DNA from: Paragordius varius
Taxonomy: Eukaryota; Nematomorpha
Assembly: GCA_964247055.1 (NCBI GenBank)
Contig: OZ176052.1
Location: 9,424,001 to 9,488,000, forward strand
Reading direction: 5' to 3'
Length of the DNA: 64,000 nucleotides
In this document: positions 18,665 through 32,697 of the stretch, in pieces
Layout of the letters: every line of letters starts with the position of its first letter
Numbering within the stretch: position 1 is the stretch's first letter
Position numbers and translations under genes: made by a program
Notes under the pieces: generated by a model
The model's input: the letters and a program-made list of their open reading frames with translations, nothing else
What the model was told of the DNA's origin: nothing
The model's database searches: none

Positions 18665-21620
18665 TATTTCTTTATTAAAAACAGGTCATATGCCTGATAT
18701 CTTAGATTTTTCATACGATCGAAGGATCGCTATGAGCTTGAAAGGAAGTATTAAATAATCTCAAAATGTACTTTCGGCTACTACTTAACATTATCTTAAA
18801 GTAATTCGGTTATCAGTAAATTTAAAGAACCGTATTTTAACCAATAAGCAATGGAACCGAAACCCCAACCCAATTTGCAAAAAATCTACGGAGTCATAAC
18901 TGGAGATAAAAAAAATCTAAATTGAAACTTTAACCGTTTAAAAGATATGTGAAGACGTTTTTAAAGAATAATGAATCAAATCGGAATGGTCAATAATTTA
19001 TTTACAATATGTTAAATATAATGGAAAAAGGCTTTAATTATGTCATTAAACTTAATATATTGTAGGCCCCTAAATCAAATTTAAATTATTTTTATATCTG
19101 CCATTTATTTGAAGTCTAAACCGTCATTGCGCAATAAAAAAGTATTATTGTTTTTCCCGTTTATTCATTTATACGTAAAATGACACTAAGTTAAAAAGAA
19201 TAAAAAAATGATAAAAAAAACTATAATGGATAATAATTTATCAAGATTACAGTTTTTTGCGTATGATCAAAATTGTTTATAAAGTATTTTTGTGATTATT
19301 TTTACATTATTTTGCATATATTTTGAATAAAATGTTAGTTATGAAGAATATACAAATCTATATTATACATTTACATGAGAGAGGTCAACCAGCATTACAT
19401 GTGTGTGTTCATTGAATTGAAAATATTATTATTATGAAATAAAAATGTTAGTTTTTATCAGTAAAGTAAGTAAGTAGTATTGTGTGGTGCCCTCGTATCT
19501 CTCTGGTGGCCCCTGTCAAAAAGCGAATGTTCACTAGAGAGAGAAAAGTCTTGCCATTTTTTTTATAATTTAAGTTTTTGCAACTGTCATAGCTAGTTTG
19601 CATATATTTTGAAAAAGTTATGTTTGTTGCAAATGATGTTTTTTTTGCTATAAGTAAAACTATAAAAGTAATAGGCTTCTGCACATATGTATAAAAAGTA
19701 AGTATAAGACGGGTCACAGAATATTATTGATCAATAAAGTCAAATATATAAATAATTGTCACACAAATAATTATTTTGTAAAACATAAAAAATTGATAAA
19801 ATACGATGGCTAGCTAGCAGCTATATAATAAAAACATTTATAAAAACCTGGTTGGTTTTAATCAAAAGAGAGCAATCAAAAATAATCATAAATTACCAAG
19901 ATATCATTACAGTAATAATAAAAATATTATTTGTAATAAATAATTATTTCTAAAAATGTTATAGTGGTTTTATTAATTTGCATATATTGGCAAGTATTCA
20001 ATTCGCTTATTTTGCATATATGGCAAAATTGTTTCAATGTAATCAAGATCGGAGATATGAAAAAATTTTCATTATTTATTACATTTAGTTAGTTTAAAAT
20101 GGTAAGGAAAGCCTGATAAGGGATAATTTTGACCCCCTGTAAAAACGTTAACAATAATAAATCAATTTTATTTAATATATTAACATCAGAACAATAATTA
20201 ACATTATTGCGCTGATAATTTAAAATATTAGTAAAGATTTTCAAACTTTTTGTCTATGATCCAGTTATCATTCATTTTTTTATAAAGTTCCCAAAAGAAA
20301 AGTTGTGGTTTATACTAGAAATATTAGCCTCTACTCTAATTCGGGAAGTCTATTTTAATCACATACTTTCGAAATGTATTAACAAAAATTATGATTATAC
20401 CTGGTTCTTAGTAAATTTTGAATTCGGGTTAGACAATAATCAGTCACGTTTTTTTTATTAGCCAGATTATACAACTTTTTTCAAAAGAGGTAATCTACCG
20501 ATTGCGCTTTGATTTAACAGTAAAAGGTGACTAAAAATATAGTAAAGGTAGAATATTACATATTACCAACTAGTTTATTGGAAAAAATTGTAAAATATAT
20601 TGGGTCGAAATTTGAGCTCAAATTTAGCACTAAAAAATCTATCCTTTTCCAGCATATTCACGAAAGGGTCCTTGGTATCACAATAATTTTTTAAATTATA
20701 TGAAACACTAATTTAAATAACATTCGTTTGTAAATGTGTCAAAACAAATCGAATGATGGCTTGATAAACCCAATTATTTATATATTTTGACATTTCCACA
20801 TTAATCGCTATAATTTGATTATGGATCTTTATTGAACCAGAAAGGGCAGTCTACCCAAAACTAAGCAAAGTATTCAAAATGTCTATAGTTTTTCACACAA
20901 TGTTTTCATCAAAGAACAAAATATAATTCATCACATCATATCATAGCCACTATAAACTAATTTTATTTTGTCAAGATAAATTTATAATACACGATAGTAA
21001 TGCTTTACCTTTAAAAATAAATAGCTAAATAATAAACCCAAAATTATTACAATTAAATTAGCTTTAATTTTTTTTTGTAGTAACCAACAAAATTCATTAC
21101 CAATCAAATTAAAATATATAAAGTGAATATATATATAAATTATCAATTAGCAAATGGATGCATAAATATGTATCATATATTTTCCAATTAAAGTTACAAT
21201 CTCGAATCAAGCTTTTTCCTTAGCTCTTATATAAAATATATTTGAAGCTAATATATTGCATACTACGCGATATTATCGACAAGAATTATAGTTTAAATCA
21301 AAAAAGTTTCATATTTAAATTAAATGACATATTATGTAAAAATTTTAGATAGCATTTCTAATTACTAATTAAAGTTTTGAAAAAAACCTAATATTAAAAT
21401 ACTATCAGATGACCTTAACAGCATGTTGTCGCATGAGTGGATATAGTTTATTATTTTTGTATGAAATTTAAATTCAAATTTAAATATCAAGATTGCATTA
21501 AATAAAACAAAGTTTTAAAAATTTAATCACACTTTTAATTATCTCATGAAAACCAATATTTAAATAAGTACAAAATTTAAATTTTCAAAATATTCTTCTT
21601 TAATTTGCGATAATATTTTA
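18665..21620. other. Intergenic, no gene recognised
   Basis: AT-rich with repeated TTTGCATATA words (about 19311, 19598, 19977, 20009). A minus-strand open frame at 19448-19717 has no recognisable domain. Nothing conserved was seen. Confidence 0.5.
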
Positions 21621-22116
21621 TTAACACTTCATGGCCGTTTGGGTTCAAAAAATATTTTAAGCATTGGGCCAAATTTAAAAATATCTTTTCTTTAGCTATT
21701 TAGGCTCTTACATTTTTTTTAAATATGAAAGATTGCATCTCCGCATTTTCCTTATATTTTTTTAAATTTGTGAATACAACAGACAAATAAGTATATATTA
21801 TGGTTGAAATATATATTAATAAGCCTAGAAAGCTTTCAAATTACATTACCGTCAAATTTTTGAATTTTATCGTTTCCAATATTAGTGTTTGTTTCAATCG
21901 TGTTTTGGAGCTATCTGAATTTGGGATTGTACAAGTCATAAAACTGTAAAAACTCCAAGTTTTTTTATCTAATACAGGGAAAGAGGGTTCTGTAATATAA
22001 TTTTTTTAACCAAAATACTTTTCAAACAGAAGTTTGACTTTAAACTCTGGGGTTGAAAATTGCCCCAAAATGTCACTACGTACAAAAAAAAATGAAAATG
22101 TTATGTTAAGTGTTGA
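21621..22116. mobile_element. MITE, TTAACACTTCAT family, copy 1
   Basis: Starts TTAACACTTCATGGCC. Ends with the inverse (ATTGCCCCAAAATG ... ATGTTAAGTGTTGAA). Shares blocks with 38935-39466 in the same order: AAATTTAAAAATAT.TTTTCTTTAGC, GTGAATACAACAGACAAATA, GAAAGCTTTC, TTTCAATCGTGTTTTGGAGC and ATCTAATACAGGGA. It is about 500 bp and non-coding. Superfamily not decided. Confidence 0.6.
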
Positions 22117-25100
22117 AAAATAATCGCAAATTTTTTTGCCTTTAATATATATATTCGCTGATATCTTTACTTAGTAACCATATATTATATAATTAAATTT
22201 ATTTGGCTGTTGGAAACACAACGAAAAAAGATTTAAATTACACAGCAGCTAACATTCTTTGTTTCCATATTCTTCCATTCATATTAAATTTATATTAATA
22301 TTCAGATTTAGAGTCCACAGTTTCTCAGTTATGTATGATATAATATTACACATATAAATTAAATTAAATTATACTGCTAAAAAACGATGTGGTGGTTGGT
22401 GTAAAAAGATATTTTTTCTTCGTCCCGTTAAAGACTATTCTTAATTTTTTTTATTATTAGACAAAGCTTGTAAGTGTACTGAAGGAAATAAGAAATTTCC
22501 GTGTATTAATAAATATACATGTATAAATATTTAAATTTATGCAAATTAAAATTATTTACACAAGAAAGTGGAAGCACGCACAACAAAACAACATGGTATG
22601 GTGTGATATAAGTTAGTTTTAGTTAGTATCTTTTTGATTAATATCCAAATTATTATAATATTCCTTTCTTCGACACACGAACAAAAAGTGTTCTAATTAA
22701 GTTTATTCAAATTTAATTAGGCACCGAGAAAGTGTGATTGTACCGTCAAATTTTTTTAATTTACGTAATATATATTTGATGTTTCCAAGGCTCCATCAAA
22801 AATTAAGAATTGAAATTATTACACCCAATAAATCAGAAAATGGCACAGCTTTCGCATAAGTGTAATAATTTAAATTTTTATCTATTCAATGCACCATAAA
22901 TTATTTAGTAAATAATATTTTCCTTAAATAATGTTTGTTAATTACAATGTTAATAATAACTTTTCAAAAGTTACAACATAGGATCTCATATATGGTATAA
23001 CTCCTTGTCTGCATTACGGTCATAGCGGTTATTGCACCGATTATGTTGTTAAAATGTTTAAATATTTTTAAATATATATATCTAAGCGTAATTCTGTCAG
23101 TTTTATAATGAATATAGAATAATATTTATAAATTTCATGGAAAGGAAACCAAAACTATAAACTTTTTTGAAACCGGTTTAAATATATATAACTTTTAGCG
23201 GAGAAACCGCGTTTAGAAATATGATATTCTTGGTTTTTCAAACATATTATATAAGGTAAACCTTATTTGCTGATATTTTATTTTTTTGGGTTTGGAGTTC
23301 CAAAAAAATATAGCACACAATCGGTTATATTACATATCGAAATGTTTGGCTATCTGTCAAATAAACAAAGAAGCCTACAACTGAACCATTAAACTAAAAC
23401 ACAACGGCTTCACCGGATCTATTCTTTGATAAGCAGGTAACTTGAAGTAAAGCAATTTTTTTTCAAAAATTAAATCGAAATACTTTTGCAGTAAAAATTA
23501 TGAAGCGAGCATATAGTTCTGCTTTTTTTCAATAAAAAGTGGAAAAGCGGAATAAAAAACTATTTTATTCCAATCTCTGGATGAATGAAGCATAAAAGAA
23601 AACTTGACAAATTTAAAGTTTTGTGAATTTCCAGATGAGTACGATTAAAACCTTAACGTAATATAATAATCAAGGTTGATCCCCATTTTATTTAATACGA
23701 TTAAGTAAAGGATTTACTGTAAAATTCAGCCAGGGCTAAAATATATACCTTTTTTGGCACAAAATCAATTGAGCGTTTTACTTGTCAAATGATTAATATT
23801 TTCAAACGGTTTAAATAGTATTTGAAAATTTACGATTATTATTCTTATACTTATTAAAAATGTTTCTACAAATTTCTGTGTTATGTTTCCTTTATTGTTT
23901 TAGAGTTGAGAATCATATGCAAAACTTTTTACCCAAATTGATTACATTGGTAAGAGCTAAATAGGGTTTATGCACCTGTATTGTGTAGTTAATAATAAAA
24001 AATAAATATTTTATAATGTTGAATTCCATTTTAAATCCTATATAATTTCTAATTTGCTATAAAAGAAAATAACCATTCGTTATCAAAAAAAATATGGATA
24101 ATGTATAAATATGCCTTCTATAACTCAGAGAAAATAAATTTGCAATAGTTATATAAAAACTAAAAAATAATTTAATTTTTAGAAATAAATGATCAATATT
24201 TTGTCGGAATTTTGTGTATAAGTTATTAAAATATTTAATGATATTATTAGGCTTTTTTCGCACATATCTGTCAACAATAGAGATGCGTGTATGATGTCCA
24301 AAATATATTTTTTCCGAAAAATTTGTAATATATTTTGTGTGTGTATATATATTAAAAATTTGATTAAATCATAAATAATGATAATAAAGGCAAAAATTAT
24401 TTTAATATAATTTATAAATATATTAATCTTATCATCTCATCATGCAATTTTAGTATTACATAATTTACATTATTTTGCATATATTTAGATATATGCAGTT
24501 AGTTTAGTTATTACATGTGTAACCATAAATCTTTCCTATTATCACTAATGAAATATTAATATAGATATATTCTTATATAGTAGGATTAATACCGAGAAAT
24601 AATGATAAATGATTAATTTAAATTAATAAATAAAATTAATCTGTATGTATCGTAATTAAAATGACTTTGAGACAATTTTTTTTAAAAATATAAATTTTTA
24701 TTCCTTTATAAATGCGCCGGCTATAATCAAGACACTTAATTGACATCTTAAACCCTCGCCCCGCGTAAAAATAGGGGTTTTGAAAAAGGGACATACCCAA
24801 AAATCTTCAAGTAATTCCAAAAAACAAGAGCCCACTCAAATCGATACTATAGTTTTTTATTATTTTGTTAAAAAATAATCTGTTCAACTTATGACCACTA
24901 GCTAAATTGCTTTCTGTTTTTATTTCTAAATATCTTTGATTAAATACTCATTTAGAAAAAAAATATATTTCATAATTTCATTAGTCTAATCAGATACATT
25001 TAAGCTTTTAAAACAAAACATCTGTAAAGATTAATTCAATTTTCGAATAATCGAGAACGAATTCAAGCCAGAATTTTTGACCGTCAGCAAACTGTTAATA

Positions 25101-26692
25101 ATACCAAACTATTTAAGATTTGTTTGAAATCCAGGTAGTCTGATATATTTTGTAATTTTAGGATGAAAAAAATGGTTTTATAGCTCCACTTTAAAACTGT
25201 ATTTTCAATATTGTTTTATGTTATAACTTTTAAAGGATGTTTCCTTTAACGAATCTCACACACTTGATATCTTTTCAATCCTTAGAAGCAACATAATATT
25301 CTTAAAATGCCAATCATCAACTTGTATAATAAATTATACTAAGATTTCAATCCAATACGAATAAAGATTTTTAATCATTTTTTAAAACATTTTGCGGTAC
25401 TAATTGAAATTTCTAATATAAAAATTTTCATTTTCAATGACAACTAAAAATAGTTTTAACTAATTATAATATTTATAATAATTAATATGTTGGTAAAATA
25501 TTTTACGGAAAAAAATTAATTAACAGTTAAAAATTCTCACAATAAGTTTATTAAAAATAGGAGTTTCCATTGCGTGATGTAATAATTGTTTCGGGGTTAA
25601 TGTCTCAAAACGCTAGTGCTGTTTTGAACATTTTGCCCAAAACCAATTACATAAAATAAATTATATTCATAAATTTGCTTTTTTCACAGGCTACTTTTGT
25701 TGATTTGTTAACTTAACTTTTTAACATATCCAGTATAACTATTAGATTAAAAATTTTATATTAGCTTTAAACCAACTGAGGTAAATTGAATCCCATATAT
25801 TCCAATATCTGGACAAAATTGAAAAACTTTTACAAATATAAAAATATTAACTATTAATTTAGGGGTCAATGGCATCATGATATATATATAGATATATATG
25901 GAGGATTATGCAACATTAAATTTCGATCTAAGCCCATCAATCCATCCAGTAAAATCTGTTTAGGTTCTGCAAAAAAATCAAAATTGTCATTTAGCGTCGT
26001 TTTTTCTGTACTTTTAGTCCAAAATAATTTTGTGTGTGTGTGGTATATGCAAATTATTTAATATGACACACGACCTTTGATCCCATTACTTACTGCATGC
26101 AATATGGGAGAGGATTGGGGAATAAACTGTTATCAAACTAATTTTATTTTTTTTCTTATTTTCTTTCTTAATGGAAAATTAAATTTTAAATAAGAATACC
26201 TCTAAAATTTGTCTAAATCTATTGTTCGAATAACTAAAATTTAAATTACACCATTATGTAACGCATGGGAATATTTTTTGATATAACAAATACCAACATA
26301 TATTGTATAACTAAAAATTTAATTATAGAAGTTTATGTCCTATAATATTAAGTCATTGCGTATTTAAAATTCATAAAAAATATTTAGTTTTAAACACGTA
26401 AAAATTCCATAAATTTCAATGAACCTGTTGCGTAACTTCTTAAGATAAACTTTTATATTAAATTAGTTTTAGGTATTATGTAAGCATTTAATTCATTTTA
26501 GTAAATCATTCAATGTTTTTTCGATACAATTGATTACCATTTTTAGCAATTCTAAAAGTTAGAACAAACGACATTTAAGCCAAATAAATGCATTTCAAAC
26601 GAGTAATTAATCCCGATGGTTGTTTTTACTCATAAGCAATAAATATCTGTTGAAAAGCAGCATATACCTTGGGTTAAAAATTTTTATACTGA
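22117..26692. other. Intergenic, no gene recognised
   Basis: AT-rich, without conserved coding. Holds a CCCC-rich block near 24757-24815 related to the Helitron-like sequence, TTTGCATATA words near 24473 and 26045, and short (TG)n near 26031. Short open frames here look like chance. Confidence 0.5.
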
Positions 26693-27060
26693 TTAACACT
26701 TCATGAACTTTTGGGGTGATTTGATACCTTAGGGCCATCTTATTATCTTAAAAATATGCCAAATTTAAAAATATGCATTCTTTAGCCTAGGCGCATGATA
26801 CAATTTTTTTAATAAAGTAAAATTTCTAAAACTCATTTCAAACTTTTTCGTCGCCTTAAATCGTGAATACAACAGGTGTAAAAAATCATAGTTACCTTTA
26901 GAAAGCTTTTTAGAATTTCCCTGCAAATCTTTGATATAAGATAACGAAAAGTATTATATATTTACATAATTGCCCAATCACGGCTTCAAACCGACTTCTT
27001 TAATGGATTGTATAGGAGACAACAAAATAAATTTGAATAACGCTTTCACTTTTTAGTATT
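26693..27060. mobile_element. MITE, TTAACACTTCAT family, truncated copy
   Basis: Begins TTAACACTTCATGAACTTTT. Continues with GCCAAATTTAAAAATATGCA, TTCTTTAGCC and CGTGAATACAACAGG, matching the other two family members. The right inverted end is not clear, so the end coordinate is approximate. Confidence 0.5.
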
Positions 27061-28123
27061 TAGCCAAAATAAAATAATCACGATGCCCACCAAACGGCAG
27101 ACTAAGGTATGTTAACATATGGCATAATTTTTATTAAAAAACCGTAAATTATTTTAATGAAGATAGTTCCCAAAAAACACAACCTGCTCCCTTAATTTTT
27201 AACATAATATGTGATATTTATTTTTCAAGGCCCTGATTTCGAAGGCTTTAATTATTCAATCTAAACTGAATGTCTGAGCAAAATATTCTAATAAAATATT
27301 AGATAAATATAATCTTTAGAACAAAAGATAATGGATCAAAATTTTTTATTTTAAGTATATTTAAATAAAATAAATTCAAAAATTGATATATTAAATTCAA
27401 AAACAAGTTTTTGCTACTTTTATAATATAGGAACGTGTTATATTTGGTTTCTGTAGCAATATTTTCAAAATTTAATTTTCATTTCAGTTAAGAACATCCG
27501 GTTAAAAAATTATAGCTGTCTCATTTTATCTACTTTCCTTAATGTTGTTTAGAGATAACTATAGATAATGATTATTGGTCCAGTGTAAATTATTATAAAT
27601 CTAAATATTCTTAAATCCGAAAAAGTTGTGAGTATTGTGTATTAATAAATGAGGCCAATACACAGTTTAACAGGTTTAAAGGCAAATGTTGGTTTTTCTG
27701 GTCTGACAAAATATCGATGTTGTAAGGACAAATGGATACAAATTAAATTGGGTACAGGAATTTCGCACGCACCTTACCTACTAACTACCTTTAAATACTG
27801 GCTTCACTATCTTATTATTATTTTTTTAAGTTTATTTTCATGAAGTAATATTATTTTTAAAACAATCTTATCTGGATTTTGCAAATGATTAAATTACAAT
27901 TCTTTTTAGTGTTGTTCTCTCATATAGATATACTATGGTCATGTAAAAATTTGCCATAGTAAATTATAGCAACAAAAATAAATGAAAAAGCGCGCGCGCG
28001 CATTTCTACAGAGGCTGGATAAATGGCATTAGTTCATACATTTATATATATTCATGTGTGTTTGTGTGTGTTTGTGTGAGAAAGAAATTAATTATATGTT
28101 ACTAACTACAAAACTACATGTAA
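27061..28123. other. Intergenic, no gene recognised
   Basis: AT-rich. Includes a 64-codon open frame at 27649-27843 with no recognisable domain and no supporting splice partner, and a (GC)6 microsatellite at 27990-28001. No element boundaries seen. Confidence 0.45.
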
Positions 28124-29165
28124 TTTGCATTAATTTGCATATATTTGCATATATATAACTATGTATATGCAAATATATGTTGTATGTTTTTCATCATATT
28201 TTATTATTAATAATAATTTTTTTTTGGTTTTAGATGCAAACTCATGTGTTTTGCCAACCAAAAGATTAGAGATGACATACGATTAGAGCTAATAATATGG
28301 ATAATTATAATAGGGATGTTATTCATAGAAAATTTGTCACCAAAGTTAACCAACCATCTTAGGCCTCCAAATTCCATTTTGTTTTAGATTTTAAAACTAA
28401 GAAGGGAAAAATAATTGAAAAAGCCAGGGATAGATAGAAAGATTTAATATAAATTTATAAGTTTAGCACATGTCATTCAATAAATTAAAATAAATTTGAT
28501 AATTATTATTAATAAAATATATATTGTGTTGTTGTTAGGCCTGTACTACTACTTTGCGATTGGGAACTTTTAATTTAGCAAACTAACTGTTCTTTACATA
28601 CGTGTCTGAGAAAGGATTAAAAATTAGATATTTCATGATACAAATATTAATAACTTTATGGACGTATCCAATGGCTTACAACTTTAAAATGATTTTTTTC
28701 ACCAAAAAATGCCAAAATTAATATTTTTATATAAAGAATAATCATATATTAATAAAATATATGCAAAATAGATATTTGCAAGACACGACGAAAAATTAAA
28801 TGATTTTTTCATGTGCTTATTTTTGATCAAGACGTAACTGTTCTATAAAAGTCCCCTATTATTATAAAAAATTTATATATATATTGATAAATAAAGATTA
28901 TGGATAGCCTTTTATGTTATTTAGTTTATGTTGTAAAGAAAATATGAAAAAAATAAAAATAAAAAATATCAAAAATATTACAGAAAAAATAGGAAATATA
29001 ATATGCAAATTATTACGAATCAAAAACTGTATTAAAAATAGTTTCATGCAGCATTAACCGTTAATTTTCGCCATAATATATGACAAATTAATAATTTGGG
29101 ATATTTAATTAAATCATACAAAAATTTTTGTTATCTAACTATTTTGCATAATTTTGCATATTTAA
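28124..29165. promoter_or_regulatory. Cluster of octamer-like TTTGCATA words upstream of the zinc-finger gene
   Basis: Words of the form A/TTTTGCATA or its reverse occur repeatedly: AATTTGCATTAATTTGCATA, then ATTTGCATATATATAAC and TATATGCAAATATATG near 28124-28180; AATATGCAAATTATTAC near 28999; ATTTTGCATAATTTTGCATA near 29142. They end less than 80 bp from the ATG of the zinc-finger gene. The core ATTTGCAT equals the classic POU/octamer site. A role as an enhancer or promoter is inference; some may be remnants of an AT-rich repeat. Confidence 0.3.
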
Positions 29166-29232
29166 ATTTTTATCAACAATACCTTGAAAATGTATTTGGC
29201 ACCGCGCATTTTTATTTGAAACATTGATTAAT

Positions 29233-32200
29233 ATGACTTTATTTGAAAAAAATGAAAAAACATCCAACACATCCTTCCCCCTCCCCGTGAACAGTTATAG
29301 CGGTAAAATCCAAACTCAAACATCAAAACGCAACAACGATATGACTAAACCATTCAAATGTTTTTATTGTTCGAGAAGGTATGCATACTATTGGCAACTT
29401 CGAGACCACAATTTGATAAAGGAGTGTGGTCCCCACACCTGTCATTATTGTAATAAAAATTTTGGTGGGGCCCATGTCCTAAGAAATCATTTATTGTTTG
29501 AACATACCAACTCTTTCGTCCCAACCGAAAAGTGTTATAACAACGACTTGATAGTTCCAATAAGACAAGCCCATTCACCACGGCTGAATGCAAATGTAGG
29601 TAAAGTAATACTTGATCGATGGCCTGAAAAAATAGGTGCGGAAAATAAGGATGATAATGAAACTAATAAGGACTCAATTACAAGCCAAAACCTTAATGAT
29701 CCCCTAAATGAAAGAAATATTTTTAATAACCTATGTAACGCGGCAAACATATCAAATAATAATACTCATTCAGATAGCTCGACTCACATTAAAGATATTA
29801 CTTCACCGGCAACCAAAAAACCCTCAAATGAGGTATTAATATCCGTTCGTTATGATTCAAATAGAGAGTTTTTACATGACCCAAGCATCTATAAAGATGA
29901 TTCCTTCACCATTATGAAAAGTGAAAACGCCAAATCGGCAGTTGATGATGGAAAATTCAAAAATTTTCAAGCGGAAATTTGTCCTAAAAATCTAGCTTAT
30001 ACCATTTCTAATATTGAAAGCGTGAAGGGTTTGGTAGAAGATAAAGAAGGAAGAAATTCTCAGCCTATAAATGGGTTTAATATTTATAAATGAATTCCAA
30101 ATAAGATTATAGTAGGGATTGAAAAAATAAAACGTATATTATTTAAAATTAAAATATTCACATAACTAATTATATCTTAATATTTGTAACTGTATATATG
30201 TGTTTGCACCAAATTAATATTTTAAAAAGAATCATGAAATCTGTTAAGTATTGAATCATTTTTATTTAGTTCACTAATTTAAATAAATATCATATTTGTA
30301 ATAATTAGAGTGCAAAACAACTTAAGCTGTGAAACCATCCAAAATAACCATCTGCAGATAAAATTGGCCAATCTAAATAGCAATGGTAAAAGTCAAACGT
30401 CAAATTTTGATATTGATAGGCAAAAACCAGAACCCAAAATTTTAAGTAATAAACCTGGTAGTACAATATCATTAAGTCAAGCATGGCTCCCCTCAACGTC
30501 GTCTCTTAAACCATTCATAATCCCTTTTCCACCTCCTCCACCTGTGTTTTGGAGTCATGGGATAAACGAAACTTTATCAGCAAGAAGCAATTCCTCAAAT
30601 ATTGCTAAAAAATTTGGGAGCACCCGAGAAAAGAATGGTATATTTGATTGCCCGGCTTTCCTTTACCAAAATTTAATGTATCAAACATGTTTATTACATC
30701 AACACCAACAAACATTGGCTAAAACAAGCAACAATTTATTGTCTTACCCCTACCTTCAAATGTCATCTGCTGGAAAACGAGCCCTGACTACTGATAAAAA
30801 AAATTTGGATATAAACACTCGCGACACAAAAAACAATATAAATTCTTCTACAAACAACATAGCCATGACAAGTAGTGTACTGCCCCTTAAAGTTGAAAAT
30901 ACAACTTGTAATACCAATGAACATAAAAACCTTAAATTTGAAAATTTTGCAGCGCCTAACAAAAACGTTTGTAGTATAAATAGCAGCCAAATGTCGGTAA
31001 CCAATCCATTCTTTCCATTTCCTAACCCGAGAATTGAATTATTGCCCACTTTGTAAGATATATTTACTTATTTTAAATTGTTAAAACAAACAAATATAAG
31101 AATGTTAAAAGGTTTGTAGATATATATATGATCTATCTACATCACAAATGTAATTATTTTGGGAATAAACAAGAGAAACACAACCATAACTAAGGTGCAA
31201 CCGGCTTTTTTAACAAATAAAATATTAATACTTGTAATCGGAATCTATTTCGGATTATATTTTTTTATTTATTTAAGAGGTTCGTTTAATACATAGTTTA
31301 GATATTTGTTAAATTTTTCTCAATTTTTTTTATATAAAATTTTAAGATAATTATATATAGAGTTGAATGGGTTTTGAAAAACGACAGTGCATTTTTAAAA
31401 CTTTAGGGCTTGTACCATTTCATGTGAATCGGTTTAATATTTTTCCTTTACTTATTTATAATTTTTTTTAGTAAAATAAGTTTGGCATTAGTGCTGACAC
31501 CATTGTAAAATTTAAATTGGTTTAAAGTAAGAAGTTTTTTAAATATCCCATATTTATTATGCTAACACATACTTATATATTTCGGATCATTTAACTGAGA
31601 AAAATTTAAGATTCATTATTCTATCCTTTGTTGTCCCAATTAACATTTTAAAAATAAAAGGTAGGATAGCAAATCTCGTTTTTTCATTATCCAAAAAATA
31701 ATCTTTATTCTTAAATTATACATTTTTACATCGCTACGATTTGTTTTATATGATAGTGTGCCGAATTTCTTGGAAAACAACAAGCATATCAATGTCCGTT
31801 CTGAAAAAAGACAAGCACCAAAGCGGACAACGGAAAAAAGTACATTGAAACATATTTTATTTTTGATATTATTTTTATGTTATCAAACTGTATCTTACCT
31901 TGGTGTATATTATAAGGATATACATTAACCATGTACACATATGATATAAAAAAAACTCCAAAAAATTACATAAACATATTTGATAAGATGAAAATATTTT
32001 AATTAGGCGCTAAACGACCACGCTTCATAAACGCTTTCGATACGGGCCCCTGTGTGTGCCCCGAGTGTGGATCCAAACTTAAGAATAAATCAAGCCTGAA
32101 ATTTCATTTACAGAGACAACATCCAAAGGGCGAACTATATCATTGTCCAATGTGCCCGAAATCGTTTGGAAAACCCTGGATGCTAAGGAATCATTTGATG

Positions 32201-32508
32201 ACACACAAAGATAAATTCCCTTGTTTTCATTGTGGTATGATAAAAAATTAATGTTTCGAAGCAATATATGTCCAATTTTTTGTAATAGTAATTAAATTTA
32301 TTTGTTTAACAAAATACTTGGAACCAGTCTAGTAAAAATAATCGCGAAAATATATAATAATAAAAAATTAATTAGTTATATAATTTGAATTTTGAAATAC
32401 ACTATATACTGGAACTAATTAAAATATTTAATGTTTTTAGGTAAGAATCTGAAAAATAAATTTGATCTCCAACAACACGTATCCTTATTTCATGACAAAA
32501 GAATGTAG
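29233..32508 (+). CDS. C2H2 zinc-finger protein, five fingers in two groups
   Basis: Five exons: 29233-30074, 30309-31052, 31757-31839, 32007-32234, 32441-32508 (1965 nt, 654 aa). The start is the first ATG after an in-frame stop with no acceptor between. Exon 1 has a C2HC-like finger (CFYCSRRYAYYWQLRDH then KEC) and a C2H2 finger (CHYCNKNFGGAHVLRNHL). A long Asn/Ser-rich linker with a Pro-rich stretch follows (exon 2). The last two exons give three more fingers: CPECGSKLKNKSSLKFH, CPMCPKSFGKPWMLRNHL and CFHCGKNLKNKFDLQQH. The third is split by the last intron. Exon 3 (83 nt, basic) is inferred because it alone restores phase between exons 2 and 4. Probably a nuclear DNA-binding regulator. 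The family is not recognised; the PW-L--H pattern recalls Snail/Scratch only loosely. This is the one gene whose first intron is not ultrashort. Confidence 0.75.
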
Positions 32509-32697
32509 ATAGGTGATAATATGAAATATTCTCCCAAAGCCAAATCAATTGAAAGTAATATGTGATATATATATATATATATATATATATTTATTTTTAA
32601 TTTTGCTTATTAATTTTTAAATATATATGATATTATAAAAAATGCGCATGGTATAATATAGTGGAATAAATAAAATAATTTTATTGCATTTGCTTGA

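Noticed and set aside
27649-27843. 64-codon frame MRPIHSLTGLKANVG... as a gene
   Set aside because: Isolated, no domain, no neighbouring exon or clear splice sites; left as intergenic.
6923-29232. Retrovirus-like or LTR elements and LINE reverse transcriptase
   Set aside because: No reverse transcriptase, integrase or capsid-like protein block and no long direct terminal repeats were seen in the gene-free interval.
30305-31049. Several minus-strand frames opposite the zinc-finger exon 2
   Set aside because: Shadows of the real coding strand; no domain and no splice support.
31054-31056. TAA read as the end of a separate gene after zinc-finger exon 2
   Set aside because: A strong donor (GTAAGA) overlaps the stop, and a phase-consistent path to three further fingers exists. 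Kept as an alternative in the findings.
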